Part shown: piece by piece, positions 4,688-8,627 of the stretch
Numbering within the stretch: position 1 is the first letter of the stretch
Layout: each line of letters starts with the position of its first letter
DNA from: Coriobacteriia bacterium
Lineage (GTDB): Bacteria; Actinomycetota; Coriobacteriia; Anaerosomatales; Anaerosomataceae
Length of the DNA stretch: 8,627 nucleotides
Reading direction: 5' to 3'
Assembly (NCBI GenBank): GCA_016938395.1
Contig: JAFGUS010000018.1
Location: 1-8,627, forward strand
The notes under the pieces: generated by a model
What the model saw: the letters and a program-made list of their open reading frames with translations, nothing else
The model's database searches: none
Told to the model about the DNA's origin: nothing
Translations under genes and position numbers: made by a program

Positions 4688-6931
4688 ATGACGACGCTTC
4701 CACTCGACGAACTCAATCCGGCGCAGCGCGACGCCGTCACCACCACCGAGGGCCCGCTCCTGGTGCTCGCCGGTGCGGGCAGCGGCAAGACGCGCGTGCT
4801 CACCTACCGTATCGCGCACCTGGTCCGCGACCACGGCGTTTCGCCGGCCGAAGTCCTCGCCATCACCTTCACCAACAAGGCGGCCGGTGAGATGCGTGAG
4901 CGGCTCGAGACACTCATCGGCGCCGCTGCGCGCCCGATGTGGGTGATGACCTTCCACGCGTTCTGCGTGCGCATCCTGCGTGCCGACGGCGGACGGCTCG
5001 GCTTCACGCGGTCGTTCACGATCTACGATGACGACGACACCCGCAGACTGCTCGCGAGTGTCGTAGCCGAGCTCGACCTGGACCCGAAGCGCTATCCGCT
5101 CAAGGCGATCGCCAATCGCATCTCGGCGGCCAAGAACGAGCTCATCGGCCCGGATGAGTACGAGTCGCGGGCGGTGCTTCCGCCCGAGAAGGTGACCGCC
5201 AGGGCGTATCACCTGTACCAGCAGCGTATTGCCGCCGCCAACGCGATGGACTTCGACGATCTGCTCGTGAATGCCGACCGGCTCTTGCGCGAGCACCCTG
5301 AGGTCCTCGAGTTCTACCAGGACCGGTTTCGGTACATCCTCGTCGACGAGTACCAGGACACGAACCACGCACAGTACGAGATCGTGCGCCGGCTCGCCGC
5401 GCGCGATCGCAACATCATGGTCGTGGGTGATGACGACCAGTCCATCTACTCCTGGCGCGGCGCGGACATCCGCAACATCCTCGAGTTTGAGCGCGACTAC
5501 CCGGATGCCACGGTCATCCGCCTCGAGCAGAACTACCGTTCCACAGAGATTATCCTCGCGGCCGCCAACGCGGTGGTGGCCAACAACCGCGGGCGCGCCC
5601 CTAAGACGCTCTGGACCGCGAACGCGGGCGGTGAGGCGATCACCCACTACACCGCCACCGACGAGCGGGACGAGGCGCGATTCGCCGCCGAGGAAGTGGA
5701 GCGTCTCGTGCGGGAGGAGCGGCGCTCGTACGCCGATTTCGCGGTGTTCTACCGCACCAACGCGCAGTCGCGCGTCGTCGAGGACCTGTTCCTGCGCGCG
5801 GGTGTGCCGTACCGCCTCGTCGGAGGGACCCGGTTCTTCGAGCGTGCCGAGATCAGAGACGTGCTCGCGTGGCTGCGCGTGACCGTAAACCCCGCCGACG
5901 TCCAGTCGCTCGTGCGCGTGATGGAGAAGCGGCAGGGCATCGGCAAGACGACGATCGACACGCTGCGTGCCCGCTCGATCGAGGCGTCCATCACGCTTGC
6001 CGAGGCGATCGAACGCGCCGGCGACGAGGGCTGGCTCTCAACCGGCCCCTCGCGACGCATCGCCGAGCTCGCCGCTGACCTTACCGAGGCGCGGTCGCTC
6101 GCGGGCGACACGCTCCGCGAGCGTGTGGAGACCATCGTCGGCCTCTCGGGACTCATCGGGCAGTTCACCGCCGAGAACACGCACGAATCGCTGGGTCGCG
6201 TTGAGAACATCCGCGAGCTCTTCGGCGTGGTGGAGGAGTATGACGAGCAGCATGAGGACCCGGAGGCGCGCACGCTCGACGCATTCCTGGAGTGGGCGGC
6301 CCTCAGGACCGATCTCGATGAGGCCGAGGCTGTCGACCACGCCGTCACGCTGATGACCCTTCATTCGGCCAAGGGGCTCGAGTTCCCCGTGGTGTTCCTG
6401 CTCGGCATGGAGGACTCGATCTTCCCGCACGCGAACTCGATGTTCGAACAGGCCGGACTCGAGGAGGAGCGGCGCCTGTGCTACGTGGGCATCACCCGCG
6501 CGCGCGAGCGGCTCTACCTCGTGCATGCGACGCGGAGGATGCTCTTCGGCCAGACGCAGTACAACCTGCCGAGCATGTTCATCTCCGAGATACCCGAGGA
6601 GTACATGCGCGTGGAGGGCGTGGGCTCGGCCGGATTCGGATCCTCGGCTCCCGGGCGGGGCAGGGGGGACCGCGGCGGCGCGGTGCGCTGGGGTGGCACT
6701 CCAGAGCGCGAGGCGGTGAGCGGAGGTCGGGTCTTCGGCTCCGGCGTGCCACGGCAACGGGTGGCTGAGGAGCGGCTCGTGCTGGTGCCCGGCGATGTCG
6801 TTGCGCACAAGGTGTTCGGCCGCGGTACGGTGCTCTCGGTCACCGGCGACAAGGTGTCGGTGAGCTTTGCCGAGGGCGGGACGAAGAACCTGCTTCTGGG
6901 GTACGCTCCCCTACAGAAGATCGGTGGCTGA
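4688..6931 (+). CDS. pcrA: ATP-dependent DNA helicase PcrA/UvrD
   Basis: This 747-aa SF1A 3'-5' DNA helicase acts in repair, replication restart and removal of proteins from DNA. The motifs are in order: Q-motif LNPAQRDAV (9-17); Walker A GAGSGKTR (29-36); ITFTNKAAGEM (59-69); TFHAFC (88-93); motif II VDEYQDT (219-225); VVGDDDQSIYSWRGAD (245-260); QNYRS (281-285); TLHSAKGLEFPVVF (557-570); VGITRARERLYL (600-611). A Gly/Arg-rich, probably disordered linker (about 641-697) leads to a C-terminal Tudor-like domain (about 700-745: GDVVAHKVFGRGTV, then FAEGGTKNLL). In PcrA/UvrD this domain contacts RNA polymerase, linking the enzyme to transcription-coupled repair. Length is typical. ATG 4688 is chosen over the in-frame ATG 4661, which has no SD and would place the TACACT element inside the gene. 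The zinc-protein gene ends 52 nt upstream. Confidence 0.97.
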   Translation: MTTLPLDELNPAQRDAVTTTEGPLLVLAGAGSGKTRVLTYRIAHLVRDHGVSPAEVLAITFTNKAAGEMRERLETLIGAAARPMWVMTFHAFCVRILRADGGRLGFTRSFTIYDDDDTRRLLASVVAELDLDPKRYPLKAIANRISAAKNELIGPDEYESRAVLPPEKVTARAYHLYQQRIAAANAMDFDDLLVNADRLLREHPEVLEFYQDRFRYILVDEYQDTNHAQYEIVRRLAARDRNIMVVGDDDQSIYSWRGADIRNILEFERDYPDATVIRLEQNYRSTEIILAAANAVVANNRGRAPKTLWTANAGGEAITHYTATDERDEARFAAEEVERLVREERRSYADFAVFYRTNAQSRVVEDLFLRAGVPYRLVGGTRFFERAEIRDVLAWLRVTVNPADVQSLVRVMEKRQGIGKTTIDTLRARSIEASITLAEAIERAGDEGWLSTGPSRRIAELAADLTEARSLAGDTLRERVETIVGLSGLIGQFTAENTHESLGRVENIRELFGVVEEYDEQHEDPEARTLDAFLEWAALRTDLDEAEAVDHAVTLMTLHSAKGLEFPVVFLLGMEDSIFPHANSMFEQAGLEEERRLCYVGITRARERLYLVHATRRMLFGQTQYNLPSMFISEIPEEYMRVEGVGSAGFGSSAPGRGRGDRGGAVRWGGTPEREAVSGGRVFGSGVPRQRVAEERLVLVPGDVVAHKVFGRGTVLSVTGDKVSVSFAEGGTKNLLLGYAPLQKIGG

Positions 6932-6933
6932 TC

Positions 6934-6977
6934 GGTCGAGGCAGGTCGAGGCAGGCTCGGTCGGGCCGGAACCGATC
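6934..6977 (+). repeat. Tandem 10-bp repeat and weak hairpin after pcrA
   Basis: GGTCGAGGCA occurs twice in tandem (6934-6943 and 6944-6953). Just after it, GGTCGG (6959-6964) can pair with CCGATC (6972-6977), with one G-U, around a 7-nt loop. There is no T-run, so termination of pcrA here is not supported. The repeat is too short to interpret and may be slippage. No -10-like element is visible between pcrA and the pyrophosphatase gene, so readthrough from pcrA is the simplest view. Confidence 0.4.
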
Positions 6978-7016
6978 CCGGAAGGCCGAGAGCGACGCAC
7001 ACGCGAGAGGATGACG

Positions 7017-8627
7017 ATGGGACCGATCCTCGTCTTCGGACACCGAAACCCGGATAACGACTCGATCTGCTCGGCTGTCGCCTATGCGCACCTCAAGAAC
7101 GTCACCGACACCGAGGGCGTCTACGTTCCCGCGCGGCTCGGACCTGTCCCGCCTGAGACCGCGTGGGTGTTTGAGCGTTTCGGGGTGGACCTGCCCGACG
7201 AGATCGGCCACGTGCGCACGCGCGTCCGCGATGCGATGACCGGCGACGCCGTGACGATCCACGCCGACGACAATCTGCTGACGGCTGGCCGGCGCATGCG
7301 CGAACACGGCGTCCGGGCGCTTCCCGTTGTGGGCGCGGGGGGTGTCGTGCGGGGCCTGCTCAACCAGAGCGCGCTCGCCGAGCTCTACATCGACGAGACC
7401 GAGATGCGGGGCTTCGAGACGATGCCCGTGAACGTGGGCAGGCTCGCCGAGGTGCTCGACGGGCGGCTGCTCGTGGGCGACCCGGACACGATGCTCACCG
7501 GGCGGGTGCTCATCGGCGCGATGGAGCCGGACACCATGGTCTCCTACATCGAGCCGGGCGACACCCTGATCGTCGGCGACCGCCGGCGTACCCAGCCGCT
7601 CGCGCTCGAGGCCGGCGCTGCCTGCCTCGTGTTGAGCGGGGGTCACGTGCCCGACCCGTCCGTGCTCGAGCTCGCCCGCGAACGCGGAGCGGCGCTCGTC
7701 GTGAGCCCACACAACACGTACACCACGGCCCGGCTCGTGAACCTCGGTCACGCGGTGAACGGCGTCATGGATACCGCGCCGCTGCTCGTCGGCCCGGACG
7801 CGCTTCTGGCCGAGGTGGGCGAGGACCTCATGGAGAGCACGCACCGCGAGGCGCTCGTAGTCGACGACGAAGGGCGCCTGGTGGGCATCCTGACGCGCAC
7901 GAACCTCGCGCGCGGGTTCCGCCGGCGTGTCGTACTGCTCGACCACAACGAGCTCTCGCAGTCGGCGCCGGGCATCGAGGAGGCGCAGGTGCTCGAAATC
8001 ATCGACCACCATCGCGTGGGCGATGTGCAGACCGCCGGTCCTATCCTGTTCATGAACCTGCCGGTCGGCTCCACCGCAACGATCGTCGCCGAGCGCTACG
8101 TAGAGTTCGACGTGGCGCCGCCAGCAGGAATGGCGGGCATCATGCTCGCGGCGGTGCTCTCCGACACGGTGCTCCTGAAGTCGCCCACCACCACGCCGAC
8201 CGACCATGCCGTGGCGGCACGTCTTGCCGCACAACTGCACGTCGATCCCATCGAGTTCGGCCTCGAGATGTTCCGGGCGCGTAGCGCGGGCGCGACGTTC
8301 TCGGCCGACGACGCCGTCTCCGCCGACCTCAAGGAATACCGGGTGGGCGAACTGGCCATCGGCGTTGCGCAGGTGGAGACGGTAGATGCGGCATCGTTCC
8401 TGGAGCGCGCCGATGAACTCGCGACGGCGCTCGAGGCGTTCAGGGTACGCAGGGGGTTCGATCTGGCGATGCTGCTCGTGACCGACGTCGTGCGTGAGGG
8501 AAGCCAGGTCTTTGCCGCCGGGAAGACACGTGTGGCCGAGCGTGCTCTCGGCATCGACCTCACTGACGGCTCTGCGTGGATGGACGGCGTACTCTCACGC
8601 AAGAAGCAGGTAGCCTCGCGCCTGCTC
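7017..8627 (+). CDS. ppaC: Mn-dependent family II inorganic pyrophosphatase with CBS-DRTGG insert (3' partial)
   Basis: This cytoplasmic enzyme hydrolyses PPi to phosphate; 537 codons are visible and the gene runs off the window. Numbered from ATG 7017, the DHH-type catalytic domain starts with GHRNPDNDS, giving metal ligands His9, Asp13 and Asp15, the same positions as in the Bacillus enzyme. An insert of about 240 residues follows: CBS1 (about 67-128), DRTGG domain (about 135-248), CBS2 (about 253-300). The catalytic domain resumes with LLDHNE (307-312, Asp309), DHHR (330-333) and LSDT (381-384, Asp383). The DHHA2 domain ends in the substrate-binding SRKKQ (527-531), so only a few C-terminal residues should be missing. 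In characterised CBS-pyrophosphatases, AMP and ADP inhibit, ATP can activate, and diadenosine polyphosphates activate forms with a DRTGG domain. ATG 7017 is preferred because GAGAGG (7005-7010) lies 6 nt upstream but directly abuts ATG 7011. Confidence 0.94.
   Translation, partial: MGPILVFGHRNPDNDSICSAVAYAHLKNVTDTEGVYVPARLGPVPPETAWVFERFGVDLPDEIGHVRTRVRDAMTGDAVTIHADDNLLTAGRRMREHGVRALPVVGAGGVVRGLLNQSALAELYIDETEMRGFETMPVNVGRLAEVLDGRLLVGDPDTMLTGRVLIGAMEPDTMVSYIEPGDTLIVGDRRRTQPLALEAGAACLVLSGGHVPDPSVLELARERGAALVVSPHNTYTTARLVNLGHAVNGVMDTAPLLVGPDALLAEVGEDLMESTHREALVVDDEGRLVGILTRTNLARGFRRRVVLLDHNELSQSAPGIEEAQVLEIIDHHRVGDVQTAGPILFMNLPVGSTATIVAERYVEFDVAPPAGMAGIMLAAVLSDTVLLKSPTTTPTDHAVAARLAAQLHVDPIEFGLEMFRARSAGATFSADDAVSADLKEYRVGELAIGVAQVETVDAASFLERADELATALEAFRVRRGFDLAMLLVTDVVREGSQVFAAGKTRVAERALGIDLTDGSAWMDGVLSRKKQVASRLL

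Noticed and set aside
4658..5647. Long - strand open frame opposite the first part of pcrA
   Set aside because: Antisense to the helicase motifs, with no family resemblance and low-complexity composition.
6653..6693. G-rich run in the pcrA linker as a possible G-quadruplex
   Set aside because: Only three well-separated G3+ runs lie close together, and the fourth (6690-6693) is about 21 nt away. Gly/Arg codon use explains the Gs.
6840..8240. Long - strand open frame opposite the pyrophosphatase gene
   Set aside because: Same GC-driven shadow effect. The + strand carries all family II pyrophosphatase motifs, and the antisense product has none.

Overview
The window is high-GC bacterial DNA whose genes all lie on the + strand, with strong G/C preference at third codon positions. 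Gene content points to the Actinomycetota, and I lean towards a Coriobacteriia-like lineage. The clues are a GuaB3-type IMP dehydrogenase relative beside guaA, a PcrA with a C-terminal Tudor domain, and a nucleotide-regulated CBS-DRTGG pyrophosphatase of the type known from Clostridia and Eggerthella. The taxonomic call is inference from family memory, not a tree.

Layout. Bases 1-367 hold no convincing gene. They contain candidate -10 elements (138-153) and a leader of about 200 nt with a strong stem-loop (231-263) and two competing hairpins (311-336), ending in an AGGAGG ribosome binding site. Then come guaB3 (368-1543) and, 9 nt later, guaA (1553-3100): IMP to XMP to GMP. A 66-nt gap with a perfect 8-bp GC stem-loop leads to a stand-alone AroQ-class chorismate mutase (3167-3445). 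Its stop codon overlaps by one base the start of a type I-beta DAHP synthase, aroF (3445-4263). This pair is the split equivalent of the fused Bacillus-type enzyme.

A 156-nt gap with a plausible promoter precedes a 71-aa protein carrying seven Cys and one His in a regular eight-ligand zinc pattern (4420-4635), which I do not recognise as a named family. Next is the SF1A helicase pcrA (4688-6931), whose ATG sits 9 nt after a TACACT -10-like hexamer, suggesting a leaderless or nearly leaderless transcript. Last is a Mn-dependent family II pyrophosphatase with a CBS-DRTGG-CBS insert (7017 to the window edge), missing probably only its final residues.

How the genes fit together. guaB3-guaA and the chorismate mutase-aroF pair are two compact biosynthetic modules (GMP; entry to and branch of the aromatic pathway), perhaps one transcript. 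The zinc protein and pcrA may form a second unit. GMP synthase releases AMP and PPi, and the last gene encodes a PPi hydrolase of a class controlled by adenine nucleotides, but physical linkage alone does not show a regulatory link.

Most of the window is ordinary housekeeping sequence. I see no CRISPR array, mobile element, tRNA or rRNA, and no convincing new multi-gene system. The items most worth a second look are the cross-brace-like zinc protein, the Cys-bearing GuaB3 placed to act as the IMP dehydrogenase, the structured guaB3 leader, and the leaderless-type pcrA start inside an inverted repeat.
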